NCBI GenBank assembly: GCA_963575745.1
Contig: CAUYUJ010021146.1
Coordinates: 1 to 40,854 of the forward strand
Reading direction: 5' to 3'
DNA from: Prorocentrum cordatum
Lineage: Eukaryota > Sar > Dinophyceae > Prorocentrales > Prorocentraceae
DNA length: 40,854 nucleotides
This document shows positions 1 to 9,831 of the stretch, piece by piece (within the stretch, counting starts at the first letter, position 1; the number at the start of each line of letters is the position of its first letter). The notes beneath the pieces are model-generated. The model ran no database searches. It was not told where the DNA came from and saw nothing but the letters and a program-made list of their open reading frames with translations. The position numbers and the translations under genes are program-made.

Positions 1-365
1 CCCGAACTCCCGGGCACCGAGCTCTCACGCGTGCAGGCACATGTGGCAGCGTCGTTCTCGGCCCCTCGGTCAGCCCCTCGGAAGCGCGCCAGGTAAGCCC
101 TCACGCGTGCAGGCACGCGTGGAGGCGTCGTTCTCAGCCCCTCGGAAGCGCGCCAGGGTTGCAAGCAACTTTCGCACGCAGCTCTTGCAGCGCTTCAGAA
201 GCTGGCACCCTCGACGTCCGAGACGTGCACCCAATCATGCGCACGCAGCGTTTAGAGCACTCTGAGGCGAGCGTAGGGGCACGCGCGGCGCCATGGGCAT
301 GGCTCAGGTTGCTGGCGGAAAACCGCGTGCGCGTCTCTGGCTTGGCTATCCGGGTTTTGGACTGG
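1..365. other. G+C-rich unassigned sequence with an imperfect direct repeat
   Basis: No convincing gene is seen. A block of about 60-70 bp occurs twice (about 24-92 and 99-157), containing CACGCGTGCAGGCAC and CCCCTCGGAAGCGCGCCAGG. The same GCGTGCAGGCACGCGTGG vocabulary returns in the insert at about 3945-4195, so both are probably pieces of one further repeat family. The small open frames here lack recognisable protein features. Confidence 0.4.
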
Positions 366-420
366 CAACTGGCGGTAAACCTTCAATCAGATTACCGCCG
401 GGCACCTCGTAAAACTCTTA
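366..420 (-). repeat. Terminal hairpin of a Helitron-like element, reverse orientation
   Basis: GGCGGTAA (371-378) and TTACCGCC (392-399) form the arms. They are followed by a degenerate ACCTCGTAAAACTC, which is the subterminal inverted-repeat motif read on the minus strand. This is the 3' terminus of a short element lying on the minus strand, and the rest of it was probably replaced by the G+C-rich sequence to the left. Confidence 0.5.
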
Positions 421-760
421 ACTGAGCTTCCCTTAGCAAGTTATTGCTGGAAGCTTAAGAGTAATTCCGGGGCGCTAGAGAGCTAGTTGGCAAGAAAAAT
501 CTCGACGGACCTTTTGGTGATTTTTGGTCGGTTGAAAATTTGGTTCTCGAAATTCAACAATTTGTTTGAGCTCTAGTATTTTTTCCCGTGATATTCGATC
601 TTATTCCCGCTCGTCATCTTGATCTCAGCTCGATCGGGTAGCCTTTACTGTCAAAAAGCACTCCTGCGGGATCGGCCGTTTCGAGTCATCTTGATACGCG
701 CTGTCAGTTTTCTTAAGGTAACACGAGCTTCAGAAGAGCTACAGAGCGGGTTTTGGACGC
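421..760 (+). repeat. Type 2 Helitron-like element, 5' part
   Basis: A slightly altered 5' terminus (ACTGAGCTTCCCTTAGC) leads into the type 2 leader: TTATTGCTGGAAGC, CTCGACGGACCTTTTGGTGA, CTCAGCTCGATCGGGTA. The first satellite-like monomer (TTTCGAGTCATCTTGATACGCGC) starts near 679. The element breaks off in the monomer near 760 and passes into an unrelated short-element fragment. Confidence 0.55.
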
Positions 761-1480
761 TACGAAGTGAAACTACGGTGGTTTAGCGACAATTTGAAAG
801 ATATTCCCGAAGAGCTCTCTGAGAGCTAGAGGGTTTTAGATTAGAAGCCGGACAGTGGACGCTACCAAGTTTGACCATTTATTTTAAGAAATCAGCTTTT
901 ACCTCGTAGAGATCTTCGTTATCCGTGAGCTAGAGGAATTCGGGCGCGGGGTGGAGCTAGTTCGTCGATCCGGCCAGAAAAGAAGATGTGATAACTTTGG
1001 GTCGGTTTTGCGAATATTTAAAAGATATTTGGCAATTTATTTTGGAAAAGCAGATTTAACTCTGAGCATTAGTATCTGAATTCCTTCTGCGAGCAGCTCA
1101 GCCGTCTGGAGGGAGTTTGATATCTACACATTTGGAGGAACGGACATCATGTTGATACCAAAAAATCGGAATTCGGTGTTTTTCTAGAAATGCTCCGAGA
1201 AGCTGATCACTCTAACGCGTGCAAGGAGCTCTACGAGGTTCCCGGCGGTGACCACGTTGACGGTTCACCGCCGGCGCCAGTGCGCGTTGCATTGGCATAT
1301 CTAACAGCAGCTCAGCTCTTCCGATGCATTTTTTTCCAGGAACTGAGCGAATCGAAAATAAAGATTTTCGAAAAATCTCTATTCTTTTACTCTGTCTCGA
1401 TTCCCAGCACTCTCATCAGTGGGAGGAGCTCTACGAGGTTCCCAGCGGTGACCAGGTTCACGGTTCACCGCCGGCGCCAG
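761..1480 (+). mobile_element. Older type 1 Helitron-like element, interrupted by 901-1280
   Basis: A type 1 body (GGACGCTACCAAGTTTGACC... and ...TTCCGATGCATTTTT...) is split by the insertion at 901-1280. It resumes at 1281 and ends with subterminal GGAGCTCTACGAGG and a hairpin (1442-1474, left arm mutated to CCAGCGGTGA), finishing at CAG 1480. A near-identical uninterrupted copy of the junction lies at 4225-4290, which gives the empty site. The 5' end is not clear. Confidence 0.55.
901..1280 (+). mobile_element. Type 1 Helitron-like element, complete
   Basis: It starts ACCTCGTAGAGATCTTCG and ends with GAGCTCTACGAGG followed by a hairpin (CCGGCGGTGA 1242-1251, TCACCGCCGG 1265-1274) and CGCCAG, just before a T. 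The flanks (CAGCTTTT and TGCGCGTTGCATTGGC) rejoin to match the intact sequence at about 4228-4262, so both ends are supported by an empty site in the same window. No target duplication longer than one base is seen. It is non-coding. Confidence 0.65.
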
Positions 1481-1654
1481 TGAAAATTATGTTCTCGAAC
1501 TTCAATCATTTGTTAGAGCTCTAGCATTTTTCCCGTGATATTCGACCTTATTTCCGCTCACCATCGCCAGTGAAAATTATGTTCTCGAAATTCAATCATT
1601 CGTTAGAGCTCTAGTATTTTTCCCGTGATATTCGACCTTATTTCCGCTCACCAT
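1475..1654 (+). repeat. 90-bp tandem duplication
   Basis: 1475-1564 and 1565-1654 are near-identical copies. Each begins CGCCAGTGAAAATTATG and ends TATTTCCGCTCACCAT. The unit includes the last six bases of the short element ending at 1480, so it arose after that insertion. Confidence 0.8.
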
Positions 1655-1926
1655 CTGGATCTTAGCTCGATCGGGTGAACATTACTATCGAAAAGCATTG
1701 TGGCGGGATCGGCCGTTTCGAGTCATCTTGATACGCGCTGACGGTTTTCTGAAGATAACTCGAGCTTTAGGACAGCTACAGAGCTGGTAAGCACAGCTAA
1801 TCGATGTAAAATGATAAGGCGTTCGCCTGTTGAATCCATAGGTCTGAACTCGGTCTGTGAGCCGAGCTAGGTCCGCAAACTTATTTGTACTTGGTAGCGT
1901 CCAAAACCCGGAGAGCAAAGGGCAAA
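1481..1926 (+). repeat. Type 2 element, internal part with the first monomers
   Basis: This continues the type 2 host after the insertion: GAAAATT.TGTTCTCGAA, CTCGATCGGGT, GGCGGGATCGGCCG. It then has monomer sequence (TTTCGAGTCATCTTGATACGCGC, GAACTCGGTCTGT..GCCGAGCTAGGTCCGCAAAC). It is broken near 1870-1926, where a reverse-orientation element follows. The matching stretch at about 4490-4800 is nearly identical. Confidence 0.55.
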
Positions 1927-2233
1927 CACGGGAACCGGCGGTAAACCGTCAACCAGGTTACCGCCGGAGTCCTCGTAGAGCTCTTTTCTCGCACGGCGCT
2001 CCCCAGTGCACATTAAGGAAGAGTCTGCAGGAACACCCCAAAAACTCGAAAAATTAGGTTTTCATATTTTTATCAAACGACGGTTCCGCCAAGTGTTTTG
2101 ATAGTAATACTGCCCACGGTCCTGAGAATTCACTGGCGAACGCGTAAAAACCCACTGCAGGTGCGAAAAATACCGGTTCTGAAAACGAATGTTCAAATAC
2201 TTGATAACGTCCAACACCCAAGAGCGAAGGGAA
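1927..2233 (-). mobile_element. Type 3 Helitron-like element, minus strand
   Basis: Read on the minus strand, the body matches other type 3 copies (GTATTACTATCAAAACACTTGG, GGAACCGTCGT, GAGTTTTT). It ends with GAGCTCTACGAGG, the hairpin (CCGGCGGTAA 1935-1944 and TTACCGCCGG 1958-1967 as read on the plus strand) and GGTTCCC. The 5' terminus is not preserved, and the right edge near 2233 is approximate. Confidence 0.5.
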
Positions 2234-2563
2234 CCTTAGGCGCGTCCGCCTGTCGAATCCAGAGCTCGGAACTCGGTCTGCTGCCCGAATTAGGTCTGCG
2301 AAACTAGTGTATGGTTCGAGTCATCCTGAGAGGTGCTGTCGGTTTTCTGCACTTAATTCGGGCTGTAGGGGGGCTGCAGGGCTGGTAATGACAGGAGTCG
2401 AACGCAGACATCATACGCGTTCGCCTGTCGCATTCAGATGTAAAAAAATATTCACTATGAGTCGGAATGTTGGTAGGTGCTTTTCGTTTTCTGAACTTAA
2501 GTCGAGCTTGGAAGCTCTACGAGTCTCCCGGCCCAAGGTTGACGGTTTACCGCCGGCGCCCAG
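2234..2563 (+). repeat. Type 2 element, 3' part with degenerate hairpin
   Basis: Satellite-like monomers (CAGAGCTCGGAACTCGGTCTGCTGCCC, TTCGAGTCATCCTGAGAGGTGC) are followed by GGAAGCTCTACGAGT. The hairpin has lost the left arm (only CCGGCCC remains), while the right arm TTACCGCCGG and the terminal CAG (2561-2563) are intact. The same damaged hairpin is at 5363-5399, so it is a duplicated derivative. Confidence 0.6.
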
Positions 2564-3712
2564 TTGCTGGAAGCTTCAGACTAATTCTGGGGCGCTGAAG
2601 AGCTAGTTGGCAAGAAAAATCTCGACGGACCTTTTGGTGACTTTTGGTCGGTTGAAAATTTTGTTATCGAAATTCAACAATTCGATTGAGCTCTAGTATT
2701 TTTTCCCATGATATTCGATCTTATTCCCGCTCGTCATCTTAATCTCAGCTCGATCGGGTACCTTTTACTGCCAAAAAGCAGGCAGGCGGGATCAGCCGTT
2801 TCAAGTCATCTTGACACGCGATAACGGTTTTCTGAACATAACTCGAGCTTCAGGACAGCTACAGAGCTGGTAAGCACAGCTATTCGCTTGTTGAATCTAG
2901 AGGTCTGAACTCGGTCTGCTAGCTGAGCTAGGTCCGTCGTATTATTTGAGTGATCTTGACAGACGATCACGGTTTTCTGTACTTAACTCGAGCTATATGA
3001 CAGCTACAGAGCTGATACTTACAGAAACCGATTCAGTATCATCAATCGCATTCGTCTGTTGAATCCAGAGCTCTGAACTCGGTCTGTTACCCGATCTAGA
3101 ATCGCAAAACTATTCGTATGGTTCGACTCATCTTGAGAAGTGCTGTCGGTCTCCCGCATTCAACTCGGGCAGAGGGGGGGGGGCTACAGTGCTGGTGGTC
3201 ACAGGAATCGATTTGAAGACATCTGCCTGTCGAATCCAGAGCTTGGAACTCGGGCTGCTGCCCGAACTAGGTCTGCGAAACTATTGTATTGTTCGAGTCA
3301 TCCTGCGAGGTGCTATTGGTTTTCTGCACTTAACTCGGGCTGTAGGGGGGCTGCAGGGCTGGCAATCACAGAAGTCGATTCGCAGACATCAGACGCGTCC
3401 GCCTCTCGCACTCAGAGGTCTGAACTCGGTTTGATACGCGAGCTGGGTTGCCAAACTATGGGTTTTGTTAGAGTCATCTTGAGAGGTGCTGTCGATTTAC
3501 GCACGTAACTCGGGCTGTAGCAGAGCTACAGAGCTCGCAAAGAAGACAATCCAGAAGCATCGGGGGCGTTCGGCTGTTGCATCGAGAGGTCTGAAATCGC
3601 TTGGGCTGAAAACTTATTCGTTCTGTCCATTTTGTCCACATTATATATTGTCAGGAAGCTCTACGAGTCCCCCGGCGGTAAGGAAGGTTGACGGTTTACC
3701 GCCGGCGCCAAG
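2564..3712 (+). mobile_element. Type 2 Helitron-like element with tandem monomers
   Basis: It resumes at TTGCTGGAAGC after the insertion ending at 2563, an insertion at A^T in the motif GTTATTGCTGG. Monomers of about 178 bp follow, marked by repeats of TCGAGTCATC or TAGAGTCATC. The 3' end has GGAAGCTCTACGAGT, a hairpin (CCGGCGGTAA 3672-3681, TTACCGCCGG 3696-3705) and GCGCCAAG. It contains a run of ten or so Gs near 3173-3182. It is non-coding, and open frames across the monomers are chance products of a repeat without stops. Confidence 0.6.
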
Positions 3713-3761
3713 TGGCTCTCTACTCTCCGGTCTTTGGACGCTACCAATGGACGCTACCAAT

Positions 3762-4480
3762 ACCTCGTAGAGCTCTTCGGCATCGATGAGCTAGAGGAAT
3801 TCCGGCGCGGGGTAGAGCTAGTTGGACCACCCGGCCGAGGCGGACAGTAGGCAACTTTTCGGTGGTTTAGCGAAAATTTGAAAGATATCCCCGGAGAGCT
3901 CTCTGAGAGCTAGAGGGTTTTAGATTAGAAGCCGGCCAGTGGTGGTGCCCGCCAGCAGGACATCTTCGCCGGTCCACGATCCTCGCAGCAACTCGCCCGA
4001 CCCGGCAGCGTGTCCGGGAGAGCTTCCGGCAAGCTTCCACGCGTGCCTGCGCGCGTGCAGGCACGCGTGGAAGCGTTCCTGGCAGCTTTTCAGAAGTGCG
4101 GCAGAGGTGCCCCCAGAGCCCCAGAAGAGCTTCCCGAGAGCTTCTGTGGGCTTGCCAGGAAGGCTTTTCGGTCTGTGCCCTCCTTGCTCTCCGGGTTTTG
4201 GACGCTACCAAGTTTGACCATTTATTTTAAGAAAGCAGATTTTTGCGCGTCGCATTGGCATATAAACTCCTCTCTGACAGCAGCTCAGCTCTTCCGATGC
4301 ATTTTTGCATGTTGATTTCCAGGAACTGAGCGAATATCAAAATCGGAAAAATCGAAAATGAAGATTTTCGAAAAATCTCTATTCTTTTACTCTGTCTCGA
4401 TTCCCAGCACTCTCATCAGTGGGAGGAGCTCTACGAGGCTCCCGGCGGTGACCAGGTTGACGGTTCACCGCCGGCGCCAG
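3762..4480 (+). mobile_element. Type 1 Helitron-like element with an unrelated insert
   Basis: It starts ACCTCGTAGAGCTCTTCGG and ends with GGAGCTCTACGAGG, a hairpin (CCGGCGGTGA 4442-4451, TCACCGCCGG 4465-4474) and CGCCAG. The body is interrupted at about 3945-4195 by roughly 250 bp of G+C-rich sequence, absent from the related copy near 850-900, where GGACAGTGGACGCTACCAAG is continuous. Confidence 0.6.
4033..4074. repeat. Perfect 18-bp inverted repeat with 6-nt spacer
   Basis: GCTTCCACGCGTGCCTGC (4033-4050) and GCAGGCACGCGTGGAAGC (4057-4074) are exact reverse complements around GCGCGT. It lies inside the G+C-rich insert of about 3945-4195 and could form a strong hairpin or cruciform. Confidence 0.85.
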
Positions 4481-5399
4481 TGAAAATTATGTTCTCGAAA
4501 TTCAATCATTCGTTAGAGCTCTAGTATTTTTCCCGTGATATTCGACCTTATTTCCGCTCGCCATCTTGATCTCAGCTCGATCGGGTGAATATTACTATCG
4601 AAAAGCACTGTGGCGGGATCGGCCGTTTCGAGACATCTTGATACGCGCTGACGGTTTTCTGAAGATAACTCGAGCTTTATGACAGCTACAGAGCTGGTAA
4701 GCACAGCTAATCGATGTAAAATGATTAGGCGTTCGCCTGTTGAATCCATAGGTCTGAACTCGGTCTGTCAGCCGAGCTAGGTCCGCAAACCTATTCGTAT
4801 TATTCGAGTCGTCTTGACAGGAACTCTCGGTTTTCTGTACTTAAATCGAGCTGTAGGACAGCTACAGAGGTTATATTCACAGAAACCGATTCAGAATCAT
4901 CAGTTGCGTTTGTCTGTCGAATCCACAGCTCTGAACTCGGTCTGCTGCCCGATCTAGAATCGCGAAACTATTCGTATTGTTCGAGTCATCTTGAGAAGTG
5001 CTCTCGGTTTTCCTCACTCAACTCGCGCTGAGGAGGGCTACAGCTGGTGGTCACAGGAATTGATTTGTAGATATCAGGCGCGTCCGCCTGTCGAATCCAG
5101 AGCTCGGAACTCGGTCTGCTGCCCGAATTAGGTCTGCGAAACTATTGTATTGTTCGAGTCATCCTGAGAGGTGCTGTCGGTTTTCTGCACTCAATTCGGG
5201 CTGTAGGGGGGCTGCAGGGCTGGTAATGACAGGAGTCGAGCGCAGACATCATACGCGTTCGCCTGTCGCATTCAGATGTAAAAATATTCACTATGAGTCG
5301 GAATGTTGGTAGGTGCTTTTCGTTTTCTGAACTTAAGTCGAGCTTGGAAGCTCTACGAGTCTCCGGGCCCAAGGTTGACGGTTTACCGCCGGCGCCCAG
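4481..5399 (+). repeat. Type 2 Helitron-like element, near-copy of 1481-2563
   Basis: The leader part, monomers and degenerate hairpin (left arm lost, TTACCGCCGG near 5383-5392, terminal CAG 5397-5399) match the segment at 1481-2563. Here there is no reverse type 3 element in the middle, and ordinary monomers occupy about 4785-5100. At least three monomers are visible by their TCGAGTC starts (about 4806, 4981, 5155). Confidence 0.6.
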
Positions 5400-6535
5400 T
5401 TGCTGGAAGCTTCAGAGTAATTCCGGGGCGCTGGAGAGCTAGTTGGCAAGAAAAATCTCGACGGACCTTTTGGTGACTTTTGGTCGGTTGAAAATTTTGT
5501 TCTCGAAATTCAACAATTCGTTTGAGCTCTAGTATTTTTCCCATGATATTCGATCTTATTCCCGCTCGTCATCTTAATCTCAGCTCGATCGGGTACCTTT
5601 TACTGCCAAAAAGCAGGCAGACGGGATCAGCCGTTTCAAGTCATCTTGACACGCGATAACGGTTTTCTGAACATAACTCGAGCTTCAGGACAGCTATTCG
5701 CCTGTTGAATCTAGAGGTCTGAACTCGGTCTGCTAGCTGAGCTAGGTCCGCAAACCTATTCGTATTATTTGAGTGATCTTGACAGACGATCACGGTTTTC
5801 TGTACTTAACTCGAGCTATATGACAGCTACATAGCTGATACTTACAGAAACCGATTCAGAATCATCAATCGCATTCGTCTGTCGAATCCAGAGCTCTGAA
5901 CGCGGTCTGCTACCCGATCTAGAATCGCAAAACTATTCGCATGGTTCGACTCATCTTGAGAAGTGCTGTCGGTCTCCCGCATTCAACTCGGGCAGAGGGG
6001 GGGGGGCTACAGTGCTGGTGGTCACAGGAATCGATTTGAAGACATCTGCCTGTCGAATCCAGAGCTTGGAACTCGGGCTGCTGCCCGAACTAGGTCTGCG
6101 AAACTATTGTATTGTTCGAGTCATCCTGCAAGGTGCTATTGGTTTTCTGCACTTAACTCGGGCTGTAGGGGGGCTGCAGGGCTGGTAATCACAGAAGTCG
6201 ATTCGCAGACATCAGACGCGTCCGCCTCTCGCATTCAGAGGTCTGAACTCGGTTTGATACGCGAGGTGGGTTGCCAAACTATTCGTTTGGTTAGAGTCAT
6301 CTTGAGAGGTGCTGTCGATTTACGCACGTAACTCGGGCTGTAGCAGAGCTGCAGAGCTCGCAAAGAAGACAATCCAGAAGCATCGGGGGCGTTCGGCTGT
6401 TGCATCGAGAGGTCTGAGATCGCTTGGGCTGAAAACCTATTCGTTCTGTCCATTTTGTCCACATTATATATTGTCAGGAAGCTCTACGAGTCCCCCGGCG
6501 GTAAGGAAGGTTGACGGTTTACCGCCGGCGCCAAG
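5400..6535 (+). mobile_element. Type 2 Helitron-like element, duplicate of 2564-3712
   Basis: It is almost identical to 2564-3712, including the long G run near 5997-6006 and the GCGCCAAG terminus. It has lost most of one monomer (about 5690). The hairpin arms are CCGGCGGTAA (6495-6504) and TTACCGCCGG (about 6519-6528). Downstream both copies continue with GGCTCTCTACTCTCCGG and a doubled GGACGCTACCAA, so the duplication extends past the element. Confidence 0.65.
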
Positions 6536-6584
6536 TGGCTCTCTACTCTCCGGTCTTTGGACGCTACCAATGGACGCTACCAAT

Positions 6585-7383
6585 ACCTCGTAGAGCTCTT
6601 CGGCATCGATGAGCTAGAAGAATTCGCGCGCGAGGTGGGGCTAGTACCTCGTAGAGTTCTTCGTTATCGATGAGCTAGAGGAATTCCGGCGCGGGGTGGA
6701 GCTAGTTGGCCGACCCGACCAAAAGAGACAATGTGACAACTTTGGGTGTGTTTTGCTAAGATTTGCAAGATATTTCATAATTTATTTTAAGAAACCAGAT
6801 TTTTCGAACCTGTAGTGGATTATTCCGCGTTTGCCAGTCGAATTCTCAGGTCTGTAGGTGCAGTATTACTACCAAAACACTTGGCGGAACCGACGTTGAA
6901 TAAAACAGAAAAACGTGATTTTTCGAGTTTTTTTGTTTCTCGCTCCAGAAGCTTTCTTCATGTGTTCCGACGATCGCCGTGCAAGCATAGAGCTCTAAGA
7001 GGTCCCGGCGGTAACCTGGTTGACGGTTTACCGCCGGTTCCAAGTTGGCCGACCCGGCCCCGAAGGACAATGTGCGAACTTTAGGTCGGTTGGACGAACT
7101 TTGTGAGAGATTTCAACATTCGTTTTAAGAACAGGGATTTTTCGCACCTGTGGTGGGTCGTGTCGCGTCTGCCAATGGACTCTGAGGTTTATAGCTGCAT
7201 TATTATTATTAAAACACTTGGCAGAACCGTCGTTGGGTGAGAACTAAAAAACCTACTTCTTCGAGTTCTCAGCTTGTGTATCAGAAAAGCTCCTCTCACG
7301 TGTTCTAAGCGGCGCCGTGCGAGAAAAGAGCTCTACGAGGCTCGCGCTGGTAACCTGGTTGACGGTTCACCGCCGGCTCCCAG
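6585..7383 (+). mobile_element. Type 1/3 Helitron-like element split by a younger copy
   Basis: The outer copy begins ACCTCGTAGAGCTCTTCGG, is interrupted at 6646-7044, resumes TTGGCCGACCCGGCC and ends with GAGCTCTACGAGG, a hairpin with a damaged left arm (CGCGCTGGTAA), right arm TCACCGCCGG and CAG 7381-7383. The join GGGGCTAG/TTGGCCGACC restores the usual GAGCTAGTTGG.CGACCC motif, proving the nesting. Confidence 0.65.
6646..7044 (+). mobile_element. Type 3 Helitron-like element, complete, nested
   Basis: It runs from ACCTCGTAGAGTTCTTCG to GAGCTCTAAGAGG, a hairpin (CCGGCGGTAA 7005-7014, TTACCGCCGG 7028-7037) and TTCCAAG before T. The loop has the ACCTGGTTGACGG form that is split by retroelement B elsewhere. 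The insertion lies at G^T of its host. Confidence 0.65.
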
Positions 7384-7384
7384 T

Positions 7385-9799
7385 AACTCGTAGAGCTTCT
7401 CTTAGCAAGTAACTCGTAGAGCTTCCCTTCGCAAGTTATTGCTGGAAGCTTAAGAGTAATTTCGGGGCGCTGGAGAGCTGGTTGGCAAGAAAAATCTCGA
7501 CGAATCTTTTGGTGACTTTTGGTCGGTTGAAAATTTTATATTCGAAATTAGAACATTCGTTAGAGCTCTAGTATTTTTTCCGTGATATTCGATCCCGTTC
7601 CTGCTCGCCGTCTTCATCTCAGCTCGATCGGGTACCTTTCACTGCCAAAAAACAATGCGGCGGGATCGGCCGTTTCGGGTCATCTTGACACGCGGTGACG
7701 GTTTTCTCAAGATAACTTGAACTTCAGGACAGCTACAGAGCTGGTAAGCACAGCTAATCGATGCGAAATGATCAGACGCGTCCGCCTGTTGAACCCAGAG
7801 AACTGGGTTTGGTAGTCGAGCTCGGCCCGCAAACCTATTCGTATTATTCGTGTCATCTTGACAGACGCTCTCGGTTTTCTGTATTTAACTCGAGCTACAG
7901 GACAGCTACAGAGCTGATGCGTATAGAATGTGTTTCTGAATCATCAGTGGTCGTTGTCTGTTGAATCTAGAGCTCTGAACTCAGTCTGCTGCCCGGTCTA
8001 AAATCGCGAGACTATTCGTATTGTTCGAGTCATCTTGAGAGATGCTGTCGGTTCTCTGCACTTAACTCGGGCTGTAGGGGGGCTGCGTGGCTGGTAATCA
8101 CAGGAATCGATTCGGAGACATCAGGCGTGTCCGCCTTTCGAATCCAGAGCTTCGAACTCTGTCTGCTGCCCGAACTAGGTCCGTGAAACTGTTCGTATTG
8201 TTCGAGTCATCCTGAGAGGTGCTGTCGGTTTCCTGCACTTAACTCGAGCTGTAGGGGGGGCTGCAGGGCTGGTAAGCACAGGAATCGATTCAGAGACATC
8301 AGACGCGTCCGCTTGTCGCATTCAGAGGTCTGAACTCGGTCTGATACTCGAGCTAGGTTTGCCAAACTATTCGTATTGTTCGAGTCATCTTGAGAGGTGC
8401 TGTCGATTTACGCACGTAACTCGGGCTGTAGAAGAGCTACAGAGCTCGTACAGAAGACAATCCAGAAGCATCGGGGGCGTTCGGCTGTTGCATCCGAGAG
8501 GTCTGAAATTGCTCGGGCTGAAAAATTATTTTTTCGGTGGATTTTTTCGACATTATATATTGTCAGGAAGCTCTACGAGTCCCCCGGCGGTAAGAAAGGT
8601 TGACGCTTTACCGCCGGCGCCCAGCTGTTGCTGGAAGCTTAAGAGTAATTCCGGGGCACTGGAGAGCTAGTTGGCAAGAAAAATCTCGACGGACCTTTTG
8701 GTGATTTGTGGTTGGTTGAAAATTTTGTTCTCGAAATTCAACCATTTGTTAGAGCTCTAGTAATTTTTCCCGTGATATTCGATCTTATTCCCGCTCGCCA
8801 TCTTGATCTCAGCTCGATCGGGTACCTTTTACTGCCAAAAAGCACTGCGGCGGGATCGGCCGTTTCGAGTCATCTTGATACGCGCTGTCGGCATATTGGG
8901 TTTAACTCGAGATACTGGTAAGCACACCTTATCGATTCAAAATGATCAGGCGCGTTCGTCCGTTCCATCCAGAGGTCTGAACTCAGTCTCCTAGCCGAGC
9001 TAGGTCCGAAAACCTATTCGTATTGTTCGAGTCATCTTCACAGGCGCTCTCGGTTTTCTGTACTTAACTCGAGCTATAGGACAGCTACAGAGCTGATACT
9101 TACAGAATCTGATTCAGAATCACCAGTCGCGTTTGTCTGTTGAATCGAGAGCTCTGAACTCGGTCTGCTGCCTGATCTAGAATCGCGAAACTATTCGTAT
9201 TGTTCGAGTCATCTTCAGAAGTGCTGTCGGTTTTCTGCACTTAACTCGGGCTGTAGGTGGGCTACAGTGCTGGTGGTAACAGGAATCGATTTGAAGATAT
9301 CAGGCGCGTCAGCCTGTCGAATTGAGAGCTCGGAACTCGGTCTGCTGCCCGAACTAGGCCTCGAAACTATTCGTATTGTTCGAGTCATCCTGAGAGGTGC
9401 TGTTGGTTTTCTGCACTTAACTCGGGCTGTAGGGGGCTGCAGGGCTGGTAATCACAGGAATCGATTCGGAGACATCAGACGCGTCCGCCTGTCGCATTCA
9501 GAGGTCTGAGCTCGGTCTGATACTCGAGCTGGGTTTGCCAAACTATTCGTTTTGTTCGAGTCATCTTGAGAGGTGCTGCTGAATTACGCACGTAACTCGG
9601 GCTGTAGTAGAGCTACAGAGCACATACAGAAGACAATCTAGAAGCATCAGGGGCTTTCGGCTGTTGCGTCCAGAGGTCTGAATCGCTTGGGCCGAACAAC
9701 TATTCGTGCTCTGCTTTTTTTTCGACATTATATATTGTCAGGAAGCTCTATGAGCCCCCCGGCGGTAAGAAAGGTTGACGGTTTACCGCCGGCGCCCAG
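7385..9799 (+). mobile_element. Type 2 Helitron-like element split by a younger copy
   Basis: The outer copy begins AACTCGTAGAGCTTCTCTTAG, is interrupted at 7411-8624 and resumes TGTTGCTGGAAGC. It carries about four monomers, with TCGAGTCATC-type starts near 8866, 9029, 9202, 9380 and 9557. It ends GGAAGCTCTATGAG, hairpin (CCGGCGGTAA 9759-9768, TTACCGCCGG 9783-9792), CAG 9797-9799. The 5' AACTCGTAGAGCTT and 3' AAGCTCTA.GAG motifs are inverted copies of each other. Confidence 0.65.
7411..8624 (+). mobile_element. Type 2 Helitron-like element, complete (about 1.2 kb)
   Basis: The 5' end is AACTCGTAGAGCTTCCCTTCG. The 3' end is GGAAGCTCTACGAGT plus the hairpin (CCGGCGGTAA 8584-8593, TTACCGCCGG 8608-8617) and CAG. 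Monomer spacing can be read directly: TTGTTCGAGT occurs at 8021, 8198 and 8376, a period of about 177-178 bp. The unit holds a leader of about 260 bp, about five monomers and a 3' domain with ACATTATATATTGTCAGG. It has no coding capacity. Confidence 0.7.
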
Positions 9800-9831
9800 T
9801 ATTCGATCTTATTACCGCTCGCCTTCTGAAT

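Noticed and set aside
3140-3508. Open frames of 60-120 codons across the satellite monomers (also 5963-6331, 8359-8670, 9267-9509, 19683-19988 and others)
   Set aside because: They recur only because the monomer has few stops, shift frame between copies, and lack any protein feature. They are repeats, not genes.
8021-8035. tRNA-type B box (GTTCGAGTC) in the satellite monomers, suggesting a SINE
   Set aside because: No acceptable A box lies at the right distance upstream, no poly-A or RNA polymerase III terminator follows, and no tRNA cloverleaf can be drawn.
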